A stretch of DNA of 64,000 bases, taken from assembly GCA_015655015.1 (NCBI GenBank), contig JAATFV010000226.1:1-64000 (forward strand), written 5' to 3'. Every line of letters begins with the position of its first letter. The stretch's first letter is position 1. The DNA is from Chitinophagales bacterium. Lineage in GTDB: Bacteria > Bacteroidota > Bacteroidia > Chitinophagales > Chitinophagaceae. Under the pieces are notes generated by a model. That model was not told where the DNA came from, made no database searches, and was given only the letters and a program-made list of their open reading frames with translations. Positions 8,732 through 16,841 of the stretch are shown one piece after another. Position numbers and translations under genes: made by a program.

Positions 8732-9139
8732 ATGGGACCCGATCAATTAGTGTTTTTATGGCTGATAATCAGTAGTATATCGATTTGCGCCCTGGTGTTC
8801 GGCATACGGTATATGCGCAATAAAGAGAACCTGGCCATGATAGAAAAAGATCTTAATCCGAAAATAAAGCTGCCCCGCCCCCGGCCTGTCCCTTTCATGA
8901 ATCTGAAATGGGGACTTTTATTGGTAGGCTCCGGGTTGGGGCTATTTATAGCCTACCTGCTTGATAATTTCGTACTTTATAGGGTAGGCCATCCTGGCAG
9001 TAATTTTGACAATGATGGCGCCAATGTCCCCATTTATTTTGCCCTTATAGCTATTGGGGGCGGACTGGGATTGATAGTTTCCTACCGTATTGAAAAGAAG
9101 GAATTGCTGGACAAGGAAGATAAGGAAGTTATGCAATAG
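8732..9139 (+). CDS. Small membrane protein, DUF6249-like
   Basis: The 135-residue protein has an N-terminal membrane helix (residues 5-25), then RYMRNKENLAMIEK, a cytoplasmic loop and two more membrane segments (about 60-82 and 100-122), ending in a charged tail. The layout matches the DUF6249 family, often found beside ECF sigma genes in this phylum. Function unknown; a membrane target or modulator of the neighbouring sigma operon is possible. Confidence 0.75.
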   Translation: MGPDQLVFLWLIISSISICALVFGIRYMRNKENLAMIEKDLNPKIKLPRPRPVPFMNLKWGLLLVGSGLGLFIAYLLDNFVLYRVGHPGSNFDNDGANVPIYFALIAIGGGLGLIVSYRIEKKELLDKEDKEVMQ

Positions 9140-9190
9140 CGCAGAGCCCTGAAAGGCGACAGAGCTGAATTCAAACAGCGTTAGAACTGA

Positions 9191-9219
9191 AAAGCCCCGG
9201 TGTTAATATCCGGGGCTTT
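9191..9219. terminator. Bidirectional rho-independent terminator
   Basis: AAAGCCCCGG (9191-9200) pairs perfectly with CCGGGGCTTT (9210-9219), with a 9-nt loop and T-rich flanks on both strands. It separates the convergent gene at 8732 and the protease gene at 9270. Confidence 0.9.
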
Positions 9220-9269
9220 ATTATTTGCCAGGGCGTGTTTATGGCTCATTGGCCAGTCAGCCCGGTCAG

Positions 9270-10856
9270 CTATTTTATCACCTCCAACGCCTTATTTACT
9301 GCCGGATCATAGGCATTGCTGACTTCATAATACCCTTGTGTGCGCCAGATCTGCCTGGCCAGCAGGGCCTTGAGGCGATGCCGGAGAATCACTTTGTCCC
9401 TTTCCGGAATTACACGGATATCGATCGTATCGTGTGCCGCATAGGTCGCCAGGCTATTCCAGAGCTGGTCATCATCATGAAAGCCGGTCACGAAATCGGA
9501 CGGGTCTTTAAAAGATTGAAAGGTCGGTATGTGCTGGGTATAATAAGTATAAATGAAGCGGCTTAGCGTTCCGTCCACATAAAGTGCCGTGATATTTTTC
9601 GCCAGGGTGCTGGTGTCGAACCCGACGAAGATATCCGGGGTAATGCCCCCCCCTCCAAATACGGTCCGTTTCTGCGGACCCAGGGTCTTATAGGCAGGAC
9701 CCTGGTGTTGGGAAGAGGTATCTCCGTGCAGCACTTCCCCGTCATGAAAGCGGTTGAACACCTCCTCATTATAATCGTCGTGCCCTTTGTTGTAAGGCTT
9801 TTGAATGCTGCGTCCGGTGGGGGTATAATAGCGCGCAACGGTCAGGCGGAGGGCGGATCCGTCGCTGAGCTGGTATTGCTCCTGCACGAGGCCTTTCCCG
9901 AAGGTCCTTCTGCCGATGATCGTGGCCCTGTCCCAGTCCTGGAGAGCCCCGGCCAGCACTTCGCTGGCGGAAGCGGTGCCTTCATCCGTAAGGAGAGCTA
10001 ATTTTCCTTTTTCGAACAGGCCGTCCCGCCGGCAGCGGTACTCCACTTTGGGTGATTTGGCGCCTACGGTATATACGATGAGCTTGTCACCGTCGAGGAA
10101 GTCGTCAGCCATTTCAATGGATTCCTGTAAAATGCCGCCGCCATTTCCACGCAGATCCAGGATGAGCTTCTGAAGGCCTTTCTCCTGTAATTTCATCAGG
10201 GCCTGGGCGAATTCGGCATGGGTGGTCTCGGAAAATTTATTGATCCGTATATAACCTGTTTCCTTATTGATCATATAGGCGACATCTACTGCGGGCAGGG
10301 GGATCATGCCCCGGACGATGATGACGTCCTTTCGCTGACCGGCGCGTAAGAGGGTGATGGCGACTTTACTGGATCCGGGTCCTCTCAAGAGTTTGCGGAT
10401 CCTTTCTGAGGTAATGGCATTGCCTGCGACGGCAGAGTCTCCTACTTTCAGTATTTTATCTCCCACCTGGAGCCCGCTTTTATCGCTGGGGCCTCCTGCC
10501 AGGACGTTCATGACATTCACGGTATCGTCGAAAATCTGGAATTCGATGCCGATGCCCTCGAAATTCCCCTGCAGGTCCTCGTTCACTTCGGACAGGTCAA
10601 CAGCAGGAATAAAGACCGAATGGGGGTCCAGGTGCGCCAGCATGCCCTGTACGGCATCGTCGCTCAGTGAATCCATGGACACTTTGTCTACATATTTTCT
10701 GTTGACCAGGTCTATGACTTCCTGCACCGGTGTCTGTTTGCGGGTGTTAAAAAAGCCGCTGTTACTAATATTGCCACGCAGCCGGAAACCGATAAGCATA
10801 CCAAGGATCATTACTAACGCAAAGAGAAGGGGTAGCCAGACCTGTAGTTTTTTCAT
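9270..10856 (-). CDS. C-terminal processing peptidase, S41 family
   Basis: Tail-specific protease acting at the envelope. An N-terminal membrane anchor or signal (residues 5-25) precedes a PDZ domain (GIGIEFQIFDDTVNVMNVLA onward, about 95-180). The S41 domain carries LILDLRGNGGGILQ and the Ser/Lys dyad region: GTASASE near residue 290 and FGKGLVQ near 318. At 528 residues it is of normal length. It is alone, with a convergent neighbour downstream. Confidence 0.93.
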   Translation of the reverse strand: MKKLQVWLPLLFALVMILGMLIGFRLRGNISNSGFFNTRKQTPVQEVIDLVNRKYVDKVSMDSLSDDAVQGMLAHLDPHSVFIPAVDLSEVNEDLQGNFEGIGIEFQIFDDTVNVMNVLAGGPSDKSGLQVGDKILKVGDSAVAGNAITSERIRKLLRGPGSSKVAITLLRAGQRKDVIIVRGMIPLPAVDVAYMINKETGYIRINKFSETTHAEFAQALMKLQEKGLQKLILDLRGNGGGILQESIEMADDFLDGDKLIVYTVGAKSPKVEYRCRRDGLFEKGKLALLTDEGTASASEVLAGALQDWDRATIIGRRTFGKGLVQEQYQLSDGSALRLTVARYYTPTGRSIQKPYNKGHDDYNEEVFNRFHDGEVLHGDTSSQHQGPAYKTLGPQKRTVFGGGGITPDIFVGFDTSTLAKNITALYVDGTLSRFIYTYYTQHIPTFQSFKDPSDFVTGFHDDDQLWNSLATYAAHDTIDIRVIPERDKVILRHRLKALLARQIWRTQGYYEVSNAYDPAVNKALEVIK

Positions 10857-10930
10857 TCAAATGAACATTTTTATCATGGACAAAACCAGGCGGGGCCCGG
10901 TAACGATTCTGAAGGGTGCAAATTAAGCAA

Positions 10931-11022
10931 TTAGCCCCAAGCTTCAAGCCGCAAGCCGGACTTAGCTAAATTCTTCCGGAGTTTTAATATTTCGCCTGAA
11001 GCTTGTAGCTTGCAGCCTGAAG
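10931..11022. repeat. Interspersed GCTTGCAGC/CAAGCTTCAAGC repeat block
   Basis: CAAGCTTCAAGCCGCAAGCC (about 10937-10956) and GAAGCTTGTAGCTTGCAGCC (about 10999-11018) are partly inverted relatives. A third relative is at 28034-28069 between other genes, so this seems a dispersed intergenic repeat able to form hairpins. Confidence 0.5.
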
Positions 11023-11095
11023 CTAAAAAGGCGCCATAAAGGTGGAAAATGCAGCCTGAAAGGGAAAATAAGGTAGAAAGATCAAACGAACTAAC

Positions 11096-11932
11096 ATGAA
11101 TATATTGATTGCGGATAGCGGCTCTACGAAATGTGAATGGTGTTTGCTGCATGGCGGCAGGAAAAAAAAGGTGGAGACTCAGGGAATCAGTCCTTATTTC
11201 CTGGATGCCGGCGGGATCGAAACCGTGATCAGCCGGGAATTATTGCCTGCCCTGAAAAATCGGACCGTAGATGTCATTTATTATTATGGTACGGGCTGTG
11301 CCAACCCGGATAACCGGAAGATCGTACAGAAGGCTCTCCGGCATTCTTTTCCGGATGCCTCCGTACATGTAACGCATGACCTGATGGGGGCGGCCCTGGC
11401 TTTGTCGGGAAAATCAAAAGGGATCGCCTGCATTTTGGGCACGGGTAGTAATTCCTGTTATTTCGATGGGAGAAAAATAGCCCGGAACAGTCCCGGACTG
11501 GGGTATGTTCTGGGGGACGAAGGCAGCGGCGCTTATCTGGGAAAAAAGGTAATACAATATTATCTGTATAATACTTTCGACGAGGAGCTGCGATATAAAT
11601 TTGATGCGAAATATACTACCACGAGCGCGGAGATCCTGGAAAACGTTTATAAGCATCCCCTGCCCAACCGGTACCTGGCTTCTTTTACCTTATTCCTGGT
11701 GGAGAACAGGGGGCATTATATGGTTGAGAACATTATAGAGGACGGGCTAAATGATTTTTTCTTTCAGCATTTGTGTAAGTACCGGGAAAGCTGGAAATTG
11801 CCCATTCATTTTGTCGGGGGGGTAGCTTTTGGTTTCAGGGATGTCATAAAGGAGCTTTGCGGAACCTATGAGTTTGAGCTGGGAAAGATCCTGCAAAAAC
11901 CGATGGACGGGCTGATTAAGTATCATAGTTGA
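11096..11932 (+). CDS. BadF/BcrA-type sugar kinase, probable GlcNAc/MurNAc kinase
   Basis: ASKHA-fold kinase of 278 residues, the usual size for this family. The phosphate 1 motif is LIADSGSTKCEW (residues 4-15), the phosphate 2 motif ACILGTGSNSCYF (about 110-122), and YVLGDEGSGAYLGKK follows. It lies 50 bp upstream of murQ on the same strand, which points to peptidoglycan recycling: phosphorylating MurNAc (and/or GlcNAc) so that MurQ can open the lactyl ether. The substrate is inferred from this neighbour. Confidence 0.87.
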   Translation: MNILIADSGSTKCEWCLLHGGRKKKVETQGISPYFLDAGGIETVISRELLPALKNRTVDVIYYYGTGCANPDNRKIVQKALRHSFPDASVHVTHDLMGAALALSGKSKGIACILGTGSNSCYFDGRKIARNSPGLGYVLGDEGSGAYLGKKVIQYYLYNTFDEELRYKFDAKYTTTSAEILENVYKHPLPNRYLASFTLFLVENRGHYMVENIIEDGLNDFFFQHLCKYRESWKLPIHFVGGVAFGFRDVIKELCGTYEFELGKILQKPMDGLIKYHS

Positions 11933-11982
11933 GCCGGTGAGCTGCACTTTGGGGATGATTTTTTAAATAATTCGTATAACGT

Positions 11983-12819
11983 ATGGCATTTGAGAAGGTG
12001 ACTGAAGAGCCAGGGCGGTATCATGATCTGGAGAAGATGAGCATTCAGGAGATCCTGACGGGAATCAACCGGGAGGATAAGGGAGTGCCGGATGCGGTTG
12101 AAAAGGCCATTCCTCAGATCGGGCGGCTCGCGGCGGCGATCACGGACAAGATGCTGGCAGGAGGCCGGCTGTTCTACATAGGCGCGGGGACGAGCGGCAG
12201 GCTGGGAGTATTGGATGCCAGCGAGATCCCTCCGACTTATGGTATGCCATTTGATCTGATCATCGGGGTGATCGCGGGAGGGGAGAACGCTATCCGGAAG
12301 CCGATCGAGAATGCGGAAGATGATCAGGAGCAGGGATGGGCGGACCTGCTGCAATATGGAGTCAATGATAAGGATGTGGTGGTCGGGATTGCCGCGAGCG
12401 GCACGACGCCGTATGTGATAGGCGCTATGGAGGAGAGCAGGCAGCGGGGAATAACGACCGGATGTATTGTCTGTAACCCTGATTCGCCGGTAGCAGCCCA
12501 TGCAGACTTTCCCATCGAAGTGGTGGTAGGGCCGGAGTTTGTGACGGGCAGCACCCGGATGAAGAGCGGGACGGCCCAGAAGCTGGTGCTCAACATGCTC
12601 TCTACTACGGTGATGATCCAGATCGGCCGGGTGGAAGATAACAGGATGGTGAATATGCAGCTTACGAACAGTAAGCTGGTAGACCGCGGCACTAAAATGG
12701 TGATGGATGGTACGGGGCTGAAGGATTATGAGCAGGCGAAGGCGTTGTTGTTGAGATCGGGGAGCGTAAAAAAAGCGATAGATTCCGTTGCAGGCGGAGC
12801 CAGGAATACATTAAACTAG
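11983..12819 (+). CDS. murQ: N-acetylmuramic acid 6-phosphate etherase
   Basis: Cleaves the lactyl ether of MurNAc-6-phosphate to GlcNAc-6-phosphate and D-lactate in cytosolic peptidoglycan recycling. The SIS domain carries LFYIGAGTSGRLGVLDASEI (about residues 62-81) and VGIAASGTTPYVIGA; the signature GPEFVTGSTRMKSGTAQK is intact. Length 278, slightly short of the roughly 300 typical of E. coli MurQ but normal for this phylum. Cotranscribed with the kinase before it and probably with the gene 13 bp after it. Confidence 0.95.
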   Translation: MAFEKVTEEPGRYHDLEKMSIQEILTGINREDKGVPDAVEKAIPQIGRLAAAITDKMLAGGRLFYIGAGTSGRLGVLDASEIPPTYGMPFDLIIGVIAGGENAIRKPIENAEDDQEQGWADLLQYGVNDKDVVVGIAASGTTPYVIGAMEESRQRGITTGCIVCNPDSPVAAHADFPIEVVVGPEFVTGSTRMKSGTAQKLVLNMLSTTVMIQIGRVEDNRMVNMQLTNSKLVDRGTKMVMDGTGLKDYEQAKALLLRSGSVKKAIDSVAGGARNTLN

Positions 12820-12832
12820 TTAATCAGCACAT

Positions 12833-13396
12833 ATGCATGAAATAGAACCTTTTTATAACTGGCGCCACATCTATGTGAGTGAGGAGGACGAGCGATCGCC
12901 TTTCTACGGAAGGGTCTATTCGGAGTTTGAATTTTCCCAGACGATCTATAACTATTATATACATCCGCAATGGGATGATTTCGGTTCCAGGACCCTGTAC
13001 ATGAAAGTGCTGCTGGCCGATTACGAAGAGCACTATGTCATCATGGAGCTCTTCGGGGAATGGAATGATGCGATCGAGAATGATATCATGAACCTGAAAC
13101 GAGAAGTGGTGGACAAGTTCAATGATTTCGGCATTACCAAATACATCCTTATTGCAGAAAATGTGCTCAATTTTCATAGCGGGGACAAGGACTATTATGA
13201 GGAATGGTTTGAAGAAGTGACGGACGCGGACGGCTGGATCGCCATCCTCAATATGCCGGAACAAACGCAGCATGATTTCCGGAAAGCCAAGCTCAATCGC
13301 TTTATTGAACTGGTCGAACTGGCGAACTGGCGAACTTATAAGCCTTTTCACCTGTTCAAATTGATCGACGAGCAAATACTTCGGCGGCTGGATTAG
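12833..13396 (+). CDS. Conserved-looking hypothetical protein, 187 residues
   Basis: Not recognised. Soluble, acidic and rich in aromatic residues (YNYYIHPQWDDFGS, DGWIAILNMP), with no signal peptide or membrane segment. It follows murQ by 13 bp on the same strand, so it is probably in the recycling operon. Codon use matches its neighbours, which supports a real gene. Confidence 0.7.
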   Translation: MHEIEPFYNWRHIYVSEEDERSPFYGRVYSEFEFSQTIYNYYIHPQWDDFGSRTLYMKVLLADYEEHYVIMELFGEWNDAIENDIMNLKREVVDKFNDFGITKYILIAENVLNFHSGDKDYYEEWFEEVTDADGWIAILNMPEQTQHDFRKAKLNRFIELVELANWRTYKPFHLFKLIDEQILRRLD

Positions 13397-13455
13397 CTAT
13401 TTTCTAAAGTTTTGCGATTTGTCTAAAATAAATTTTATTTTTCCGGATAAGTCTT

Positions 13456-13463
13456 TACTTTTG
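13456..13463 (+). promoter_or_regulatory. -7 box before the aromatic leader peptide
   Basis: TACTTTTG matches TAnnTTTG and lies 8 bp before the leader ATG, predicting a very short 5' end. No good -33 TTTG was seen at the right distance. Confidence 0.45.
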
Positions 13464-13471
13464 ATATAACA

Positions 13472-13561
13472 ATGAACACAACAAAGGCATACAACTATTT
13501 TTATTTTAGCTTTTTTTTCTACTTTATCGGTAGACCGGGAATGCTTTTGTTAAAAAAATAG
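13472..13561 (+). CDS. Phe/Tyr-rich leader peptide of the aromatic operon
   Basis: A 29-codon frame (ATG 13472, TAG 13559-13561). Residues 7-18 read YNYFYFSFFFYF: six Phe and four Tyr among twelve codons. It lies 187 bp upstream of pheA, with aminotransferase and tyrA after it, and is followed by overlapping antiterminator and terminator segments. This is the classical design of a pheL-type attenuator peptide, whose translation senses charged tRNA-Phe and tRNA-Tyr. There is no obvious Shine-Dalgarno, which is normal here. Confidence 0.85.
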   Translation: MNTTKAYNYFYFSFFFYFIGRPGMLLLKK

Positions 13562-13616
13562 AAAACAAAAAATTAACATAAGAAGTCCCGGTCAAAAGCC
13601 GGGACTTTTCTTTTTT
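13533..13616 (+). promoter_or_regulatory. Transcription attenuator (antiterminator and terminator) for pheA-tyrA genes
   Basis: Terminator: AAGTCCCGG (13583-13591) pairs perfectly with CCGGGACTT (13599-13607), followed by a T-rich tract to 13616. Antiterminator: GACCGGGA (13533-13540), inside the leader codons just after the aromatic run, is exactly complementary to TCCCGGTC (13586-13593), the 5' arm of the terminator. A ribosome stalled at Phe/Tyr codons leaves 13533-13540 free to pair and blocks the terminator. A ribosome reaching the stop codon covers it and the terminator forms. The pairings are seen; the mechanism is inferred. Confidence 0.85.
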
Positions 13617-13658
13617 ACACACCCCCCGACCCCTAAAGGGGGAGTAAGAACAAAGACC

Positions 13659-14504
13659 ATGGAACAGGCAAAAAATGTAAAGGTTTCGATACAGGGCTAC
13701 GAAGGCAGCTTTCACCAGGTAGCGGCGCAGCAATTCTTCGGAAAGGACGTAGAAGTGGTTCCCTGTGCTACTTTCAAGGAAATGATCCGGGTCGCGGCCA
13801 GTAAAAAAGAGAGCGATGGGGGAGTGATGGCCATCGAAAATTCCATCGCCGGCAGCATTCTTCCGAATTACAATTTACTGCAGAAGAGCAATCTGCGGAT
13901 CGTAGGGGAGATCTATCTGCAGATCGGGCAGAACCTGCTGGTGAATCCCGGAGTAAAGCTGGAGGATATCCGCGAAGTGCATTCTCATTATATGGCTTTA
14001 TTGCAGTGTGTCGATTACCTGGAGAAACACCCGGGCTGGAAATTAGTGGAGACGGAGGATACGGCCCTGAGCGCCAGACACCTTCAGCAGCATCGCAGTA
14101 AACACACGGCGGCTATCGCCAGCACACTGGCGGCTGAACTGTTCGGACTTAGTGTCCTGGCTCCCAATATTCAGACGATGAAGAATAATTATACCCGGTT
14201 TCTCATCCTTCAACGCGAAGACCAGGCAGAGAAAGTGGAACATTCAGATAAAGCATCCGTAAATTTTCATACGGATCACTCCCGGGGAAGCCTGGCGCGG
14301 GTGCTGACAAAGATCGCAGACGGAGGGATCAACCTGAGCAAGCTGCAATCCTTCCCTATCCCGGGCAGTGACTGGGAATATTCCTTTCATGCCGACATGG
14401 AGTTCGATACGCTGGAGCAATTCGACAGGGTGATAGATTCTATACGGCCGATCACCGCTGAGCTGAAAGTGTATGGGATTTATAAAAAGGGGAAAACGGT
14501 ATAA
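13659..14504 (+). CDS. pheA: Prephenate dehydratase (PheA, dehydratase plus ACT domain)
   Basis: Converts prephenate to phenylpyruvate for Phe synthesis. The N-terminal part has QGYEGSFHQVAAQQFF, the core GGVMAIENSIAGSILPNY, and the catalytic NNYTRFLIL at about residues 173-181. A C-terminal ACT domain (about 195-275) should bind Phe, but the usual ESRP segment reads QSFP here. At 281 residues it is a monofunctional enzyme; chorismate mutase is on the DAHP synthase gene instead. First gene after the attenuator. Similar C-rich/G-rich stretches precede it (13621-13647) and follow it (14505-14532). Confidence 0.94.
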   Translation: MEQAKNVKVSIQGYEGSFHQVAAQQFFGKDVEVVPCATFKEMIRVAASKKESDGGVMAIENSIAGSILPNYNLLQKSNLRIVGEIYLQIGQNLLVNPGVKLEDIREVHSHYMALLQCVDYLEKHPGWKLVETEDTALSARHLQQHRSKHTAAIASTLAAELFGLSVLAPNIQTMKNNYTRFLILQREDQAEKVEHSDKASVNFHTDHSRGSLARVLTKIADGGINLSKLQSFPIPGSDWEYSFHADMEFDTLEQFDRVIDSIRPITAELKVYGIYKKGKTV

Positions 14505-14597
14505 CCCCCAGCCTCCGAAGGGAGAGTAAGATACGGGTGAAGATTTTTGAAAAAGACCGGATAATGATTTTTTGACATCGAATAAAAAGAATTGGAT

Positions 14598-15830
14598 ATG
14601 AAGACGGCAAAAAGACTGGATGGCATCGGAGAATATTATTTTTCCCAGAAGTTACGGGAGATCGAGGGACTGAACCGACAAGGGAAAAATATAATCAACC
14701 TGGGGATCGGGAGTCCGGACCTTCCCCCGCATCCGGATGTTATCCGCGTATTGCAGGAGGAAAGCGCCAAGCCTAATGTACACGCTTACCAATCCTACAA
14801 GGGCTCCCCGGTTCTCCGCAATGCGATTGCCGCCTGGTATCAGCAATGGTATGGGGTGGAGCTGAACCCGGAGTCCGAGATCCTTCCGCTGATCGGTTCC
14901 AAGGAAGGGATTATGCACATCTGCATGACATACCTGGATGAGGGGGATATCGCATTGGTCCCTAATCCCGGCTATCCTACCTACCGGAGCGCGGTGAAGC
15001 TGGCGGGTGGCGCCTGCGTGGAATATGAGCTGAAAAAGGAGAATAGCTGGTATCCTGATTTTGAGGAATTGGAGAAGGTGGTGGCTGCCGCGAATGGTCA
15101 GCAGGCTGGTAGCCAGGGATCGGGCCGCGGCACTGTCAAGCTGATGTGGGTGAACTATCCGCATATGCCGACCGGGCAATTACCTGACCGGGCGCTATTC
15201 GAAAAGTTAGTAGCCTTTGGGAACAAGCACCAGGTCCTGATCTGTCATGATAACCCTTATAGCTTTATCCTCAATGAGAGGCCGATGAGCCTGTTAAGCA
15301 TACCGGGGGCCAGGGATACGGTGATCGAGCTGAATTCCCTCAGTAAATCGCAGAATATGGCCGGCTGGCGGGTAGGGACTTTATCAGGAGCGAAGGACCG
15401 GATCGATGAAGTGCTGCGGTTTAAGAGCAATATGGACAGCGGTATGTTCCTGCCGGTGCAGCTGGCGGCTGCCAAAGCGCTGTCCCTGGGCAAGGACTGG
15501 TATGACAGTGTGAATGACGTATACCGGGAAAGGAGGATCAAGGTCTTTGAGCTGCTGGAATTGCTGGGGGGGGATTTTGACAAGGCCCAGGTGGGGATGT
15601 TTGTCTGGGCGGGGATCCCGGCGAAGTACAAAGATGGTTTTGACCTGAGCGACCAGGTGCTTTACGGGGCCGGTGTATTTATCACGCCCGGGGGCATTTT
15701 CGGTAAGGCCGGGGAAGGGTATATCCGGGTAAGCCTGTGCAGCAGCGGCGAGAAGCTGCAGGAGAGCATAGATCGCGTGAAGGCATTGCTCAGGGGAGCA
15801 AAATCAACGGAATCGGTGATTAATAATTAA
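14598..15830 (+). CDS. PLP-dependent aminotransferase, class I/II, probably aromatic
   Basis: Fold-type I aminotransferase of 410 residues. Recognisable parts are NLGIGSPDLPPHPDV, the cofactor region LIGSKEGIMHICMTYLD, CHDNPYSFIL, and the Schiff-base lysine in ELNSLSKSQNMAGWRVG. The frame also allows TTG at 14592, but ATG at 14598 is a better start. Between pheA and tyrA, it most likely transaminates phenylpyruvate and 4-hydroxyphenylpyruvate in the last step of Phe and Tyr synthesis. The fold is also used by aspartate and diaminopimelate aminotransferases, so specificity rests on context. Confidence 0.88.
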   Translation: MKTAKRLDGIGEYYFSQKLREIEGLNRQGKNIINLGIGSPDLPPHPDVIRVLQEESAKPNVHAYQSYKGSPVLRNAIAAWYQQWYGVELNPESEILPLIGSKEGIMHICMTYLDEGDIALVPNPGYPTYRSAVKLAGGACVEYELKKENSWYPDFEELEKVVAAANGQQAGSQGSGRGTVKLMWVNYPHMPTGQLPDRALFEKLVAFGNKHQVLICHDNPYSFILNERPMSLLSIPGARDTVIELNSLSKSQNMAGWRVGTLSGAKDRIDEVLRFKSNMDSGMFLPVQLAAAKALSLGKDWYDSVNDVYRERRIKVFELLELLGGDFDKAQVGMFVWAGIPAKYKDGFDLSDQVLYGAGVFITPGGIFGKAGEGYIRVSLCSSGEKLQESIDRVKALLRGAKSTESVINN

Positions 15831-15868
15831 ACCCTATAATAACTAAACCTTAAAATCAATACCAGGTA

Positions 15869-16717
15869 ATGTTTGATTCAGTTACTATTGTCGGAGTAGG
15901 ATTGATCGGTGGTAGCTTTAGTCTCTCCCTGAAGGAGAGAGGACTTGTCAAAAATGTGATCGGGGTAGGCAATACGGCTTCGGGTATCAATAAGGCGCTG
16001 GAGCTGGGCCTGATCGACGAGACCCTGCCTTTGGAAGAGGCGGTAAAAAAGAGCGATCTCATTTACGTCGCTATTCCGGTGGATGTTACGGTACCGGTAA
16101 TGCGCCAGATCATGGATTGTATGACGGAAAAGCAGATCGTGGCAGATGCGGGCTCTACGAAACAGGCCCTGTGCGAGAGCCTTGCCGATCACCCGTTACG
16201 CCGGAGATTTGTGGCCAGCCACCCTATGTGGGGGACGGAATACAGCGGGCCGGAAGCTGCTGTCAGGGGGGCATTCGGGGGGCGAGCCTGTGTGATCTGC
16301 GAAAAGGAAAAGACGGATCCCGATGCGGTGGAGACCATGGAAAATATCTATAAGAGCCTGGGTATGCACATGGTCTATATGGATGCAGACAGCCATGACA
16401 TGCATGCGGCTTATATCAGCCATATCTCGCATATCACCTCCTTTGCCCTGGCGAATACGGTCCTGGAGAAGGAAAAAGAGGACAGCGCGATCTTCGAGCT
16501 GGCGGGCGGCGGTTTTGAAAGTACGGTGCGGCTGGCCAAGAGCAATCCGGCCATGTGGGGGCCTATTTTCAAGCAGAACCGGGAGCATGTGCTGGACGTT
16601 CTGAATGAGCATATCGCCCAGCTGAGAAAGTTCAAAAGCTGCCTGGAAAAAGAGAATTACGCCTACCTGCAGGAATTGATGGAAAATGCGAATAAGATCA
16701 GGAGGATCCTGAAATAG
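15869..16717 (+). CDS. tyrA: Prephenate dehydrogenase
   Basis: Oxidatively decarboxylates prephenate to 4-hydroxyphenylpyruvate for Tyr synthesis. The Rossmann motif VGVGLIGGSF is at residues 8-17; DAGSTKQAL and ASHPMWGTEYSGPEAA give the conserved catalytic His region. The C-terminal helical domain is complete at 282 residues. No ACT domain follows, so Tyr feedback through such a domain is not expected. It lies 38 bp after the aminotransferase and completes the attenuator-led segment. Confidence 0.94.
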   Translation: MFDSVTIVGVGLIGGSFSLSLKERGLVKNVIGVGNTASGINKALELGLIDETLPLEEAVKKSDLIYVAIPVDVTVPVMRQIMDCMTEKQIVADAGSTKQALCESLADHPLRRRFVASHPMWGTEYSGPEAAVRGAFGGRACVICEKEKTDPDAVETMENIYKSLGMHMVYMDADSHDMHAAYISHISHITSFALANTVLEKEKEDSAIFELAGGGFESTVRLAKSNPAMWGPIFKQNREHVLDVLNEHIAQLRKFKSCLEKENYAYLQELMENANKIRRILK

Positions 16718-16772
16718 GGGGTAACGGGATGAAAAGGGGCCGATGACCGAAGGTCAGATATTAATGGATTGA

Positions 16773-16804
16773 GCCTGAGGGGTAAATTTCCGGCCCCCTC
16801 AGGC
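16773..16804. terminator. Perfect 10-bp GC-rich inverted repeat between tyrA and the helicase gene
   Basis: GCCTGAGGGG (16773-16782) pairs with CCCCTCAGGC (16795-16804) around a 12-nt loop. No T-run follows, so it may be a weak terminator, an RNA-stability element or a protein-binding site just before the helicase promoter. Confidence 0.5.
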
Positions 16805-16814
16805 GCAAATTTCG

Positions 16815-16822
16815 TACCTTTG
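16815..16822 (+). promoter_or_regulatory. -7 box of the helicase gene promoter
   Basis: TACCTTTG matches TAnnTTTG and is followed by GC, as is common in this phylum. It lies 20 bp before the helicase ATG and breaks the aromatic gene string into two transcription segments. Confidence 0.6.
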
Positions 16823-16841
16823 CGGCAAATTTTTAAAGAAT

